A stretch of DNA of 32,303 nt, taken from NCBI GenBank assembly GCA_026991885.1, contig JALXAQ010000262.1, forward strand, positions 1 to 32,303, in the 5' to 3' direction. The notes under the pieces are model-generated. The model searched no databases, was not told where the DNA came from, and saw only the letters and a program-made list of their open reading frames with translations. This document shows positions 25,563-32,303 of this stretch, piece by piece (position 1 is the first letter of the stretch; each line of letters starts with the position of its first letter). Origin of the DNA: Thiotrichaceae bacterium (GTDB taxonomy: Bacteria > Pseudomonadota > Gammaproteobacteria > Beggiatoales > Beggiatoaceae). Both the position numbers and the translations under genes were made by a program.

Positions 25563-25682
25563 AAATTCATCCTCTCAAAGTGCTGGTGGCCTGTCCACCT
25601 TCGTCATTGACTTCCGTGATATGTTTATTAACTGAGTATAGGCTTCTACAAGAATTTCGTTAGCGTTGAATGTCTCAATAGC

Positions 25683-25822
25683 ATCAATGCCATATCGTAC
25701 CGCTTTTGTCGGGCTCCTTTAGCGAAGCGTATCCACCGATATTTATATAGAAATCAGGTGGAGACGCTATCGCTTAAGGAGCCCGACATGTATGGTTTTA
25801 GGCGGTACGATATGGCATTGAT
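25683..25822. mobile_element. 140-bp MITE-like hairpin element with 7-bp target duplication
   Basis: The outer terminal inverted repeats are 21 bases and perfect: 25683-25703 versus 25802-25822 (ATCAATGCCATATCG.../...CGATATGGCATTGAT). Inner arms 25708-25737 (GTCGGGCTCCTTTAGCG) and 25757-25787 (CGCTTAAGGAGCCCGAC) continue the hairpin. CAATAGC directly precedes the left end (25676-25682) and directly follows the right end (25823-25829), a 7-base direct repeat consistent with target-site duplication. The element codes for nothing and ends 18 bases from the mrpD stop codon. Upstream of the VapB-like gene, a short open frame (25575-25682, leftward) is interrupted by it. Confidence 0.85.
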
Positions 25823-25840
25823 CAATAGCATCCCTATATT

Positions 25841-27286
25841 TTATTGTCTCAGAGTGAGCCAATTTGTTGGTAGCGTATTATTAATATAAGCCTCTCTATC
25901 CCCCGCCGCCTCAGCAACTGCCGTGAGACTCTTACCAATTGTCCCAACATTCAAAACACTCACAAAGAGTAAAACAAGCAAAGCTAAAGCCGGTGCCAGT
26001 TCACGTCTGTGTGGCATCGTTTGTTTTTGTGTTGGCTCTTGAAACATTAAACGCGCAATTCGCATAAAATAAGCCGTTTCTATCACTGTCGCTATTAATA
26101 CCACCGCGATTGCCATTTGATAGCCGCCAATGTTAGTAGCTAAGGCGCCTTTGAGTAACAAAAACTTGGCCCAAAAACCGGGCAGTGGTGGGATACCAAC
26201 CAGCGAAAGTGCCAATACTAAAAATAATAGGGTACTCAGCAGGGAGACTTGCGAGGCACCAATTAATCGGTTGATGTGTCCTCCCCACGCTTCGGTTAGC
26301 ATAAACAAGGCGGGTTTGACCAGTGCGTGATGGAATGCAAGGGCGATGCCGGCAATCACGCCAGCAGGTCCCGGAATGGCAAAGGCTATGGCAACTAACC
26401 CCAGTTGTCCGATAGATGAATAGGCTAAAACTTGTCGTAGATCGGTGGCACGTAGCGCGGCTAATTCTCCGCTGATCACCCCTAAAACGCCTAAGCTGAG
26501 CAATAACAGAGGCGCGGTGGTGTCGGCATACATCAACACCAGTATTCGTAATACCACTAACAGGGCTAGTTTGGAGACTATGCCGCCTAACAGCGCGGAA
26601 ATGCGAGCGGGTGCGGCGATATAGACTTCTGGTACCCATGTATTAATCGGAAATATTTCGGCTTTAACGCCAAACCCTATCAACATCAAGGCAAAAGCCA
26701 CTAAGCCAAGCGAGCCATTTAGCTTCTCTGGCGCGAGATGGGCGAGGTGGGCTAAATTGAGTGTGCCAGTGACGGCGTAAATCAAGGCAATGCCCAATAA
26801 TAGTAGGCTTGAGCCAAGCGCACCCAAAATCAGGAAACGGATACTCGCGGCATAGCCAGCACCGTTCCCTCGGCTCGCGGCTAATCCATAAGAGGCGACG
26901 GCGACTATTTCATAGAATACATAGATATTAAATAAGTCTCCCGATAACGCCAGTCCACAACCGCCGCCAACAATCAACAGCAGCAATGTTTCTTCCTGAA
27001 TCCGTCCCCTCTCTTTGCCTAGCCATAATATTAAAGTCCCTAGCACAACCAGTATGACAAATAAAAGGGCGAGTTGATCCACGTAAAATACGATGCCCAA
27101 GGGAGCGGAAAAGCCTCCCATAGCGATACTATGTGGTGTGCGATCCCATAATCCCAAAGCAATCGCTAAGTTCACTATGAGTATGACAGGTCCTGTCCAA
27201 TAGCCAACGCTGGTGTGTTGACGATATATGATAGGGAGCAAAAATGCGCCGAGTAAAGGCAATGCAACTAACCAAATGCCATTCAT
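25841..27286 (-). CDS. mrpD: MrpD-like antiporter subunit (MbhH-type)
   Basis: 481-aa polytopic inner-membrane protein of the proton-conducting NuoL/M/N-MrpA/D superfamily. Family residues are intact: E126 in VFYEIVAVASYGL (the membrane Glu), K208 in GFGVKAEIFP, TWVPEVYIAAPARISALLGG, the second Lys K239 in IVSKLAL, and the broken-helix histidine region AFHHALVKPALFMLTEAWGG. It should transport H+/Na+ driven by electron transfer in the partner subunits. ATG at 27286 overlaps the mrpC stop by 4 bases (ATGA), indicating translational coupling. Downstream it is followed by the cassette and not by a hydrogenase-like gene, where Mbh-type operons continue. Its 3' end was copied to 25056-25126. Confidence 0.95.
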   Translation of the reverse strand: MNGIWLVALPLLGAFLLPIIYRQHTSVGYWTGPVILIVNLAIALGLWDRTPHSIAMGGFSAPLGIVFYVDQLALLFVILVVLGTLILWLGKERGRIQEETLLLLIVGGGCGLALSGDLFNIYVFYEIVAVASYGLAASRGNGAGYAASIRFLILGALGSSLLLLGIALIYAVTGTLNLAHLAHLAPEKLNGSLGLVAFALMLIGFGVKAEIFPINTWVPEVYIAAPARISALLGGIVSKLALLVVLRILVLMYADTTAPLLLLSLGVLGVISGELAALRATDLRQVLAYSSIGQLGLVAIAFAIPGPAGVIAGIALAFHHALVKPALFMLTEAWGGHINRLIGASQVSLLSTLLFLVLALSLVGIPPLPGFWAKFLLLKGALATNIGGYQMAIAVVLIATVIETAYFMRIARLMFQEPTQKQTMPHRRELAPALALLVLLFVSVLNVGTIGKSLTAVAEAAGDREAYINNTLPTNWLTLRQ

Positions 27287-27708
27287 GTTGATGTTTCCTC
27301 AACGGCTATGCCATCAATAACGTGCGTACCGCTTTCTTCTGCAATCTTTTCCGCTAATACTTTAGTATCCAAAGTGCCATACGCTTTATACGATTTGATG
27401 ACTAAAGCAAGTGCCAAAGCTTGGACACCTACGCCAATGACAATAGCGGTTAATACCAGTGCCTGTGGAATAGGATCGACCATCGCAGCGGCGGGGATTT
27501 GACCTTCTACTAAAATGGGCGCCACTGCATTGGGGCGGTAGCCAGTCGTTATCAAGAATAAATTGACACCGGCTTCTAACAGCATTAATCCGAATATGAT
27601 CCGAATCAGGTGCCGATACATGACTATGGTGAATATGCCTAATAGTATTAATCCGATGGCGCCACAATATGAAAAAATATAGAGCCAAGCTGTTTCTTCT
27701 ATTGTCAT
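27283..27708 (-). CDS. mrpC: MrpC-like antiporter subunit (MbhG-type, NuoK fold)
   Basis: 141 aa from ATG 27708 (MTIEETAWLYIFSYCGAIGL); a GTG at 27720 would add four residues and overlap the mrpB stop. It has three membrane helices of the NuoK/MrpC fold, with GLMLLEAGVNLFLITTGYRP (conserved membrane Glu) and the diagnostic VDPIPQALVLTAIVIGVGVQ. The C-terminal ~35 residues are a soluble charged tail. Overlapped by mrpD by 4 bases, so it is part of the same operon. It is a structural part of the ion-translocating module. Confidence 0.93.
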   Translation of the reverse strand: MTIEETAWLYIFSYCGAIGLILLGIFTIVMYRHLIRIIFGLMLLEAGVNLFLITTGYRPNAVAPILVEGQIPAAAMVDPIPQALVLTAIVIGVGVQALALALVIKSYKAYGTLDTKVLAEKIAEESGTHVIDGIAVEETST

Positions 27709-27712
27709 TTTT

Positions 27713-28396
27713 TTAATCACTCACTTCAGTTTCTTGCAGACGCGCTAATAGCCCCGCCAATTCGGCCCCGACTTTCAGTCCGACGGCTAGATAGAGCAAA
27801 GGCAAGCTGCCCGCTGAAAATAATTGCCCTACTTCTCCCGTTCCAAAGAGGGGCGCCAGAAAGTCACCTTTATCAAAGAGTGCCACTAAACCGATGATAA
27901 TAAAAGCAGCCCCTGCTAAACCTTCAATCGTGCTGCTCACTCGATGATTGAGTGGGCTTGCCGGTGAGGCTAAAATGGGGACGAAAAAAGCTGCCGCTAA
28001 AATCGCGCCGCCTTGAAATCCACCGCCGGGGGTGAGATGTCCATGCAATATAATATAAACGCCCAAAATAATCAGAAATGGAAATAACAAATCGGCGGCA
28101 GTACGCAGAATAAATCCCGCATCCGGCTCAAACGCTGCATCAGGACGACGTTGCCCTAAAACCATACCGGCAGCCGTTGCCGCAACAAATAAAATCGTTA
28201 ATTCGCCCAATGTATCCAAACCACGATAGGCGAGCACGACAGAAGTCACGATATTAGCCGTTCCCACTTCCAACGGGGCACGCGCCAGAATGCTGATGCC
28301 CACCGTATTGTCATAAGCCAATATTTTTAGGACTGCGCCTAGCAGTAAACCAAGCCCAATTATGAAAATGAGGCCACTTATTTCACGTAATTTCAT
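27713..28396 (-). CDS. mrpB: MbhE-like/MrpB fusion
   Basis: 227 aa from ATG 28396 (MKLREISGLIFIIGLGLL); a TTG 24 bases upstream is an alternative. The first ~85 residues match the MbhE-type segment (ANIVTSVVLAYRGLDTLGEL), which corresponds to the C-terminal end of MrpA. The remainder matches MrpB/MbhF: LRTAADLLFPFLIILGVYI, then LHGHLTPGGGFQGGAILAAA. About six membrane helices. It overlaps the preceding DUF4040 gene by 14 bases. The split of MrpA's C-terminal parts into separate small genes is the Mbh/Mbx/Mbs style rather than the stand-alone Mrp antiporter style. Confidence 0.92.
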   Translation of the reverse strand: MKLREISGLIFIIGLGLLLGAVLKILAYDNTVGISILARAPLEVGTANIVTSVVLAYRGLDTLGELTILFVAATAAGMVLGQRRPDAAFEPDAGFILRTAADLLFPFLIILGVYIILHGHLTPGGGFQGGAILAAAFFVPILASPASPLNHRVSSTIEGLAGAAFIIIGLVALFDKGDFLAPLFGTGEVGQLFSAGSLPLLYLAVGLKVGAELAGLLARLQETEVSD

Positions 28397-28643
28397 TATC
28401 CGTCCTCTTCCAAAGACCAACGCGACGTAGTGTTAAAGCCAAGATAACGCCACTCACGCCGGCACCCACCGCAGCTTCAGCTAAAGCCACGTCTGGTGCT
28501 TGTAGCACCACAAATAACACTGAAAGTGCTAAAGAGACAACAGAGGCGGCAGCGGTTGCCGCTAAATAATGACGCAAAAAGACTACGGCAAAAGCCGCGC
28601 CTAGCATTACCACAACACAGATTAATGCGACCCAAAATAACAT
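28383..28643 (-). CDS. DUF4040/MbhD-like subunit
   Basis: 86-aa hydrophobic protein with three helices: LFWVALICVVVMLGAAFAVV, a central LRHYLAATAAASVVSLALSV, and the family signature LQAPDVALAEAAVGAG near the end, in which the Asp and Glu lie in the membrane. This is the part of MrpA that occurs as a separate subunit (MbhD) in hydrogenase-type complexes. ATG 28643 overlaps the mrpG stop by one base (TAATG), so the genes are coupled. Confidence 0.9.
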   Translation of the reverse strand: MLFWVALICVVVMLGAAFAVVFLRHYLAATAAASVVSLALSVLFVVLQAPDVALAEAAVGAGVSGVILALTLRRVGLWKRTDNEIT

Positions 28644-28963
28644 TAGGTTTCCTCCTGTTGACTTTTTTCCTTTTCAGCGCGAAGGCTGAAAGCTTGTAAA
28701 CCTGCCATCTTGGCAGCACGGGCAATAGTGGATGAGCCGACTGGTGAGGTTAGCAAAATAAATAGGGCAATCAATATTATTTTAGGTAGCCATATTGGGT
28801 GATGGACTGCCACTCCGCCTAACATGGCTAAAGTGCCCAGAGTGGTGGCTTTAGTGCCGGCTTGAATGCGGTTATAGACATCTGGCATTCGTACCAGTCC
28901 TAATGCGCCTAAAAATAAAAAGCTTGCACCGATGAGTATTAAAATATTTCCAATTATTATCAT
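28643..28963 (-). CDS. mrpG: MrpG-like subunit
   Basis: 106 aa from ATG 28963 (MIIIGNILILIGASFLFLGALG). A longer TTG-started reading from 29008 adds 15 residues translated from a family B repeat fragment and is rejected. Three membrane helices with the MnhG signature GLVRMPDVYNRIQAGTKATT and a short charged C-terminus. It is the first gene of the visible Mrp set, whereas mrpE and mrpF would normally precede it and are not in the window. A family B repeat fragment lies in the 65-base spacer where they would have been. Confidence 0.93.
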   Translation of the reverse strand: MIIIGNILILIGASFLFLGALGLVRMPDVYNRIQAGTKATTLGTLAMLGGVAVHHPIWLPKIILIALFILLTSPVGSSTIARAAKMAGLQAFSLRAEKEKSQQEET

Positions 28964-28977
28964 ATCATTAAATTTTT

Positions 28978-29000
28978 CGACGCAGAGCGTGGGAACGAGT
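28978..29000. repeat. Family B repeat fragment upstream of mrpG
   Basis: CGACGCAGAGCGTGGGAACG and the following bases are one half of the large inverted repeats at 3161-3302 and 15809-15936. It lies between the metallophosphoesterase stop (29029) and mrpG. Confidence 0.75.
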
Positions 29001-29028
29001 AGGGGCAATCCCTTGTGGTTGCCCTTGG

Positions 29029-29901
29029 TTAGTTGGGTAATGTGAAAATTTCACCCATATCCAAAATCTTGCCATCCCGATCAATCTCAATACCATTTAA
29101 TCTAGTATCCTCACTGTATGCGATGGAACAAGCGTTGTCAATACACAAATATTCCAACCCGATTGCCTGAAGTTCGCGGCTCATCAGAAAACGGATTTCA
29201 GGCTTATCTTCAAATTTAAAAGGCGTATGACCACAAATAACTCTTTCAATGCCAGTGGCTTCTTTAAAACGCTTATATAACAAGCGAATCCTTTCATCTT
29301 GGTTGTAGTAGTTGGAATAGTCATCACCCGTATAGTGGCGATATTCGGCCAGTGGGGACATATCCTGCGGATATTCATAACGCAAGGTATAAAAATCATC
29401 TTGATACTCAATTCTACCGGTTTCGTAGAACTCTATTTGCTTTTTCACTATCTCATCACCGTGAAGCGCCTTGAAACTTTCCAGACTATCATGGAGTCCC
29501 ATATTATTGATATAAGAAAGCGTATCGCATTTTGAATGTCCACAACCGTGATAGATTTCAGATATTTCAAACGGATTGAGAAAAAAATGGAAATTGATTA
29601 AGTCGTGATTACCCATAAAAAATATTGGGTGAATGCCAAACTCTTCCCATCTGATTTTATCCAAAAACTGGATAATATGGTAGCCAAAATGATAACGATC
29701 GAGGTAATCACCCAGAAAAATCATGCGAACGGGTTGCGCCTGTGGGATCACCATTGCCTCAAACTCGTTCTCACTTATCAGTTTTATGACTGCCTTTATT
29801 TCGCCGTCATAACGAATAAGTCCCTTTTTTGCCATGCTGTTCAACATGGTATCCAGATCACCATGAAAATCACCAAATACCACTATTCGATCAAATTTCA
29901 T
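29029..29901 (-). CDS. Calcineurin-like metallophosphoesterase
   Basis: 290 aa with all metallophosphoesterase metal-site motifs: GDFHGD (10-15), GDYLDR (64-69), GNHD (97-100) and GHTP (VICGHTPFKF). The PPP-type arrangement with a two-metal centre suggests a protein or small-molecule phosphatase; the substrate is unknown. A good ribosome site (GGAGAGAGG) precedes ATG 29901. It is on the same strand as the Mrp set and 65 bases upstream of mrpG, so co-transcription is possible. Related in fold only to the phosphatase domain of Pnkp. Confidence 0.9.
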   Translation of the reverse strand: MKFDRIVVFGDFHGDLDTMLNSMAKKGLIRYDGEIKAVIKLISENEFEAMVIPQAQPVRMIFLGDYLDRYHFGYHIIQFLDKIRWEEFGIHPIFFMGNHDLINFHFFLNPFEISEIYHGCGHSKCDTLSYINNMGLHDSLESFKALHGDEIVKKQIEFYETGRIEYQDDFYTLRYEYPQDMSPLAEYRHYTGDDYSNYYNQDERIRLLYKRFKEATGIERVICGHTPFKFEDKPEIRFLMSRELQAIGLEYLCIDNACSIAYSEDTRLNGIEIDRDGKILDMGEIFTLPN

Positions 29902-29944
29902 AATTTTATACCTCTCTCCTCGTCTTAAAAAGTGTACATCGCGT

Positions 29945-29950
29945 TATAAT
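29945..29950 (+). promoter_or_regulatory. Possible -10 element for dusB
   Basis: TATAAT occurs 42 bases upstream of the dusB start in the 90-base divergent spacer. No good -35 match is seen at 16-18 bases upstream, so this is a weak prediction. Confidence 0.3.
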
Positions 29951-29991
29951 TATATATAGGTATTCACAGCAGATAAGGTTAGTTAATATAA

Positions 29992-31005
29992 ATGGTTAAA
30001 ATAGGCACTTATACCCTAAAAAACAAACTCATCCTAGCCCCCATGGCAGGAGTCACAGATCGCCCTTTCCGACAACTCTGTAAACAACTCGGGGCAGGCA
30101 TGGCGGTATCAGAAATGATTTCATCAAATTCGCTACTTTGGGGCAGCGAAAAAACTAAACGCCGTGCCAATCATGAGGGTGAAACTGAACCGCGTTATAT
30201 ACAAATTGCGGGTGCAGATCCAGAATTATTGGCAATAGCGGCGCAATATAACGTAGAAAATGGCGCACAAGTGATTGATATTAATATGGGCTGCCCCGCA
30301 AAAAAAGTCTGTAATGTTATGGCGGGCTCTGCCTTGTTAAAAGATGAAACACGGGTGGCTCAAATTCTCGAAGCTGTGGTTAAGGCAGTTTCGGTGCCCG
30401 TCACCTTAAAAATACGCACAGGCTGGGATCAAGCACACCGTAACGGGCTGCGTATTGCCCAAATAGCGGAACAAGCCGGCATACAAGCTTTAGCTATTCA
30501 TGGGCGTACTCGTGCCTGTGGATTTAGTGGCGAGGCGGAATATGATACGATTGCCGCGATCAAAGCGAGTATTAAAATACCTGTGATTGCCAATGGCGAT
30601 ATTCGTAGTCCAGAAAAAGCCAAGTATGTATTAGATTATACGGGTGCGGATGCGGTGATGATAGGACGTGCCGCTTTGGGTCGTCCGTGGATATTTCGTG
30701 AAATAGACTACTATTTAAAAACGGGAGAAAAATTGTCCGCTCCCTCTCTGACTGAAATCCGCGACACTTTATTGGCTCATCTGGAGAATCTCTATCAATT
30801 TTATGGAGAATATACGGGGGTACGGATGGCACGTAAGCATTTATCTTGGTATAGCAAAGGGCAACCATACGGGGCAATGTTTCGTAATACAGTAAATCGC
30901 GTGGGAAGTTCTTTTGAACAAGTCAAGTTAACGCAAAGCTTTTTTGCTAAGTTAGCGGAAGCGTTGCCGCACGGCTTCATACAAACAAACGCCCGTCGCT
31001 ACTGA
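29992..31005 (+). CDS. dusB: tRNA-dihydrouridine synthase B
   Basis: 337-aa FMN-dependent, NADPH-using enzyme reducing uridine to dihydrouridine in tRNA (U17 in E. coli DusB). TIM-barrel flavin motifs: LAPMAGVTDRPFR (15-27), INMGCPAKKV with catalytic C101 (97-106), VTLKIRTGWD, AIHGRTR and IANGDIRS. The GEAEYDTIAAIK and ADAVMIGRAALGRPWIF blocks are typical of DusB. It ends in a C-terminal helical domain whose last ~18 residues are encoded opposite rlmB. In many gammaproteobacteria fis follows dusB; here it is followed instead by the converging rlmB. Confidence 0.96.
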   Translation: MVKIGTYTLKNKLILAPMAGVTDRPFRQLCKQLGAGMAVSEMISSNSLLWGSEKTKRRANHEGETEPRYIQIAGADPELLAIAAQYNVENGAQVIDINMGCPAKKVCNVMAGSALLKDETRVAQILEAVVKAVSVPVTLKIRTGWDQAHRNGLRIAQIAEQAGIQALAIHGRTRACGFSGEAEYDTIAAIKASIKIPVIANGDIRSPEKAKYVLDYTGADAVMIGRAALGRPWIFREIDYYLKTGEKLSAPSLTEIRDTLLAHLENLYQFYGEYTGVRMARKHLSWYSKGQPYGAMFRNTVNRVGSSFEQVKLTQSFFAKLAEALPHGFIQTNARRY

Positions 31006-31686
31006 AACATTAAGGCTTTCCACCGTACCCGACATAGGAATGCGTACCAAGAGATCACAAGTTTCTCGTGTCAGTCGGCGTAAGCCCCGCCCTTCAGCCC
31101 CCAAGACGAATGCCAGTGAGCCAGTCAAATTGGTTTCAAAGAGAGTGCTTTCACTTTCAGCCTCCGTGCCAACTAACCACACACCTTGTTCTTGTAACCA
31201 GCGCAAAGTTCTAGCGAGATTTGTGACGGAAATAAAGGGGACAGTGGCACCACAAGCGACTTGACGCACGGTTCCTGTCAATTGGCAGGCTTGGTTTTTA
31301 GGCACGATCACGGCATCAATGCCCGCCGCATCGGCTGTCCGCAAACAAGCCCCCAAATTATGCGGATCTTGCACCTCATCAAGCACTAATAAAAATGGCG
31401 TTTTTGATGAGCTTATAATGTCTTCTAGTGAGGATTGAATCTGGGGGGCTTTGCAGCGAATGAGGATGCCTTGATGATGACCCTTATCACTCAAATTATC
31501 CAACGTTTTTTTGGGTACGGACTGAATGGCAATTCCCTGTTGTTGTGCTTGTTTCAGCAGGGCTTCTAATTTCGCAGAATGAAGCCCCTGCTGTACCCAC
31601 ATTTCTATGATGCGACTGAAGTCGTTTTTAAAAACGTGTCGCACGGCATGTAAACCGAAAATTTTTTCAGTGGTTTTTTTAGTCAA
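30952..31686 (-). CDS. rlmB: 23S rRNA (guanosine(2251)-2'-O)-methyltransferase
   Basis: 244-aa SPOUT methyltransferase that modifies G2251 in the peptidyl-transferase P loop using SAM. The N-terminal L30-like RNA-binding region opens with MTKKTTEKIFGLHAV. The catalytic domain has DPHNLGACLRTADAAG (107-122), VLGAEGRGLRR (194-204) and IPMSGTVESLNVSVATG (216-232). The TTG start at 31686 overlaps the preceding gene by 8 bases; no ATG lies upstream. The 3' end overlaps dusB by 54 bases in the opposite direction. Confidence 0.96.
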   Translation of the reverse strand: MTKKTTEKIFGLHAVRHVFKNDFSRIIEMWVQQGLHSAKLEALLKQAQQQGIAIQSVPKKTLDNLSDKGHHQGILIRCKAPQIQSSLEDIISSSKTPFLLVLDEVQDPHNLGACLRTADAAGIDAVIVPKNQACQLTGTVRQVACGATVPFISVTNLARTLRWLQEQGVWLVGTEAESESTLFETNLTGSLAFVLGAEGRGLRRLTRETCDLLVRIPMSGTVESLNVSVATGVCLYEAVRQRFR

Positions 31687-31969
31687 TTTTATAAAATTTC
31701 GCTTGTTGTTGTGTTATAACTTGTGCTTCTTGCTCAAATTTGACGAGTTCCTCTTGATTCGACTCATATTCTTCTATTGACCTTGAAATAATAGTCATTA
31801 AGTCATTGAGAGGGTCATTTTCAGAATCGTCTGCTAAATCAAAAAGATATTCAACCAATTCTAAAGCCGATTCATAATCATCATTCGTATGGATATGTAA
31901 AATTGGCGATGCTTGTGAAGCAAATGCCAGAAAAGAGTCTGTTAGTGCTTTTGATTGTACAGTTGACAT
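31679..31969 (-). CDS. Small protein like the HigA antitoxin N-terminus, without HTH
   Basis: 96 aa from ATG 31969, which has the strong ribosome site AGGAGGAG. The longer ATG at 32062 is less likely. The centre, IHTNDDYESALELVEYLFDL followed by NDPLNDLMTIISRSIEEYE, resembles the N-terminal region of HigA-type antitoxins (TExDYExAL...L..L..LIExYE), but the helix-turn-helix that follows in HigA is absent and the protein is acidic. It overlaps rlmB by 8 bases and probably shares its transcript. Function is uncertain; it may be a relic or an accessory regulator. Confidence 0.65.
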   Translation of the reverse strand: MSTVQSKALTDSFLAFASQASPILHIHTNDDYESALELVEYLFDLADDSENDPLNDLMTIISRSIEEYESNQEELVKFEQEAQVITQQQAKFYKID

Positions 31970-32086
31970 CACAACTCTCCTCCTCTGTATCGTTTGCAAA
32001 GTTTTTTTAGCTAATTTTTTAGCAAAGGTGCAGGAGAGCTTCACTGCGTCAGTGTTTATCAAATCCTCATACGACTAGAAAAACAT

Positions 32087-32303
32087 TGAATCGCGGATTT
32101 TACGGATGACTCGGATTACACGGATTAAAAACCTAAAAAGACTCATTAAGTAGCTCAACAAAAGAAAGTATTTTAACATTTAAAACTTTCAAAGAAATCC
32201 GATTTTTTTAAAAAATCGGATTTCTATAAATGTTAAAATATTTTTGTTGAGCTACTTATATGATCTTTTGACTTTGATTTTAAATACGTGTAATCTGAGT
32301 CAT
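32087..32303. repeat. ATCC-type repeat (family D, copy 2), split by a hairpin element
   Basis: The left half (32087-32146) and right half (32259-32303, running to the window end) match the reverse complement of the copy at 15670-15777: GGATTAAAAACCTAAAAAGA, then after the insertion CTTTTGACTTTGATTTTAAA. The segment between them is the element at 32147-32258. Bases 31970-32086 hold only the ribosome site and possible remnant of the upstream frame; no gene was recognised. Confidence 0.8.
32147..32258. mobile_element. 112-bp hairpin MITE-like element nested in a family D repeat
   Basis: Termini TAAGTAGCTCAACA and TGTTGAGCTACTTA are perfect inverted repeats. An inner pair, GAAATCCGATTTTTT (32194-32208) and AAAAAATCGGATTTC (32210-32224), closes the hairpin. 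The empty site can be read from the copy at 15670-15777. A decayed relative is at about 6292-6316. No coding capacity. Confidence 0.8.

Noticed and set aside
26133-26639. 168-codon open frame opposite-frame within mrpD
   Set aside because: It is rich in R, S and T with no known motif, a shadow of the strongly conserved antiporter gene.
28964-29008. TTG start extending mrpG
   Set aside because: It translates a family B fragment; ATG at 28963 gives the normal MrpG N-terminus.
1-32303. tRNA, rRNA or known riboswitch genes
   Set aside because: No cloverleaf-like or rRNA sequence was recognised on reading the spacers; a covariance-model scan could not be run.

Overview
The window looks like chromosome from a large-genomed gammaproteobacterium of the Beggiatoa/Thioploca/Thiomargarita type (order Thiotrichales). 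This is inferred from moderate-to-low GC, gammaproteobacterial-type housekeeping genes (rsmE, rlmB, dusB), many FGE-like, STAND-type ATPase and hybrid-kinase genes, and dense families of short palindromic intergenic repeats. No 16S or marker tree is available here, so the assignment is tentative. No rRNA, tRNA or CRISPR array is visible.

Layout. 1-2.2 kb: ugd (UDP-glucose dehydrogenase) convergent with an exported protein. 2.3-6.2 kb: two related P-loop ATPases, the second fused to a polytopic membrane domain. 6.3-9.9 kb: an Rpn/PD-(D/E)XK protein, a secreted DUF3352-like protein with a pilin-like C-terminus, and rsmE. 9.9-15.7 kb: kinase remnants, then an operon-like set of a hybrid histidine kinase/receiver/PAS/PP2C phosphatase followed by SiaB-like and SiaC-like proteins, probably a partner-switching signalling module. 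16-21.5 kb: a YbbO-like SDR, an FGE-like membrane protein, a Card1-like nuclease head to head with a bacterial polynucleotide kinase-phosphatase-ligase (Pnkp), and a start-less UPF0175-like remnant.

21.5-29.0 kb is the most interesting part. It is a leftward gene set encoding Mrp-antiporter subunits (G, a DUF4040 protein, an MbhE-like/MrpB fusion, C, D), a NuoD-like large subunit and an RnfC-like NADH/flavin/2x[4Fe-4S] subunit. The order follows the modular Mbh/Mbx/Mbs-type complexes, with RnfC where an input module would be. The NuoD-like subunit keeps only the first Cys of each hydrogenase CxxC pair and lacks the two NuoD quinone-site residues, so it is neither an ordinary Complex I nor a [NiFe] subunit. 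The set is split between mrpD and the nuoD-like gene by a cassette holding a DNA cytosine methyltransferase, a VapBC-like pair with a truncated toxin, a 140-bp MITE with target duplication, and degenerate copies of the mrpD 3' end on both sides of the methyltransferase.

29.0-32.3 kb: a metallophosphoesterase, dusB and rlmB overlapping tail to tail, a HigA-N-terminal-like small protein, and a hairpin element nested inside an ATCC-type repeat.

Repeats are a theme. At least four short palindromic families lie between genes and often supply stop codons, misleading upstream start codons or 5' leaders.
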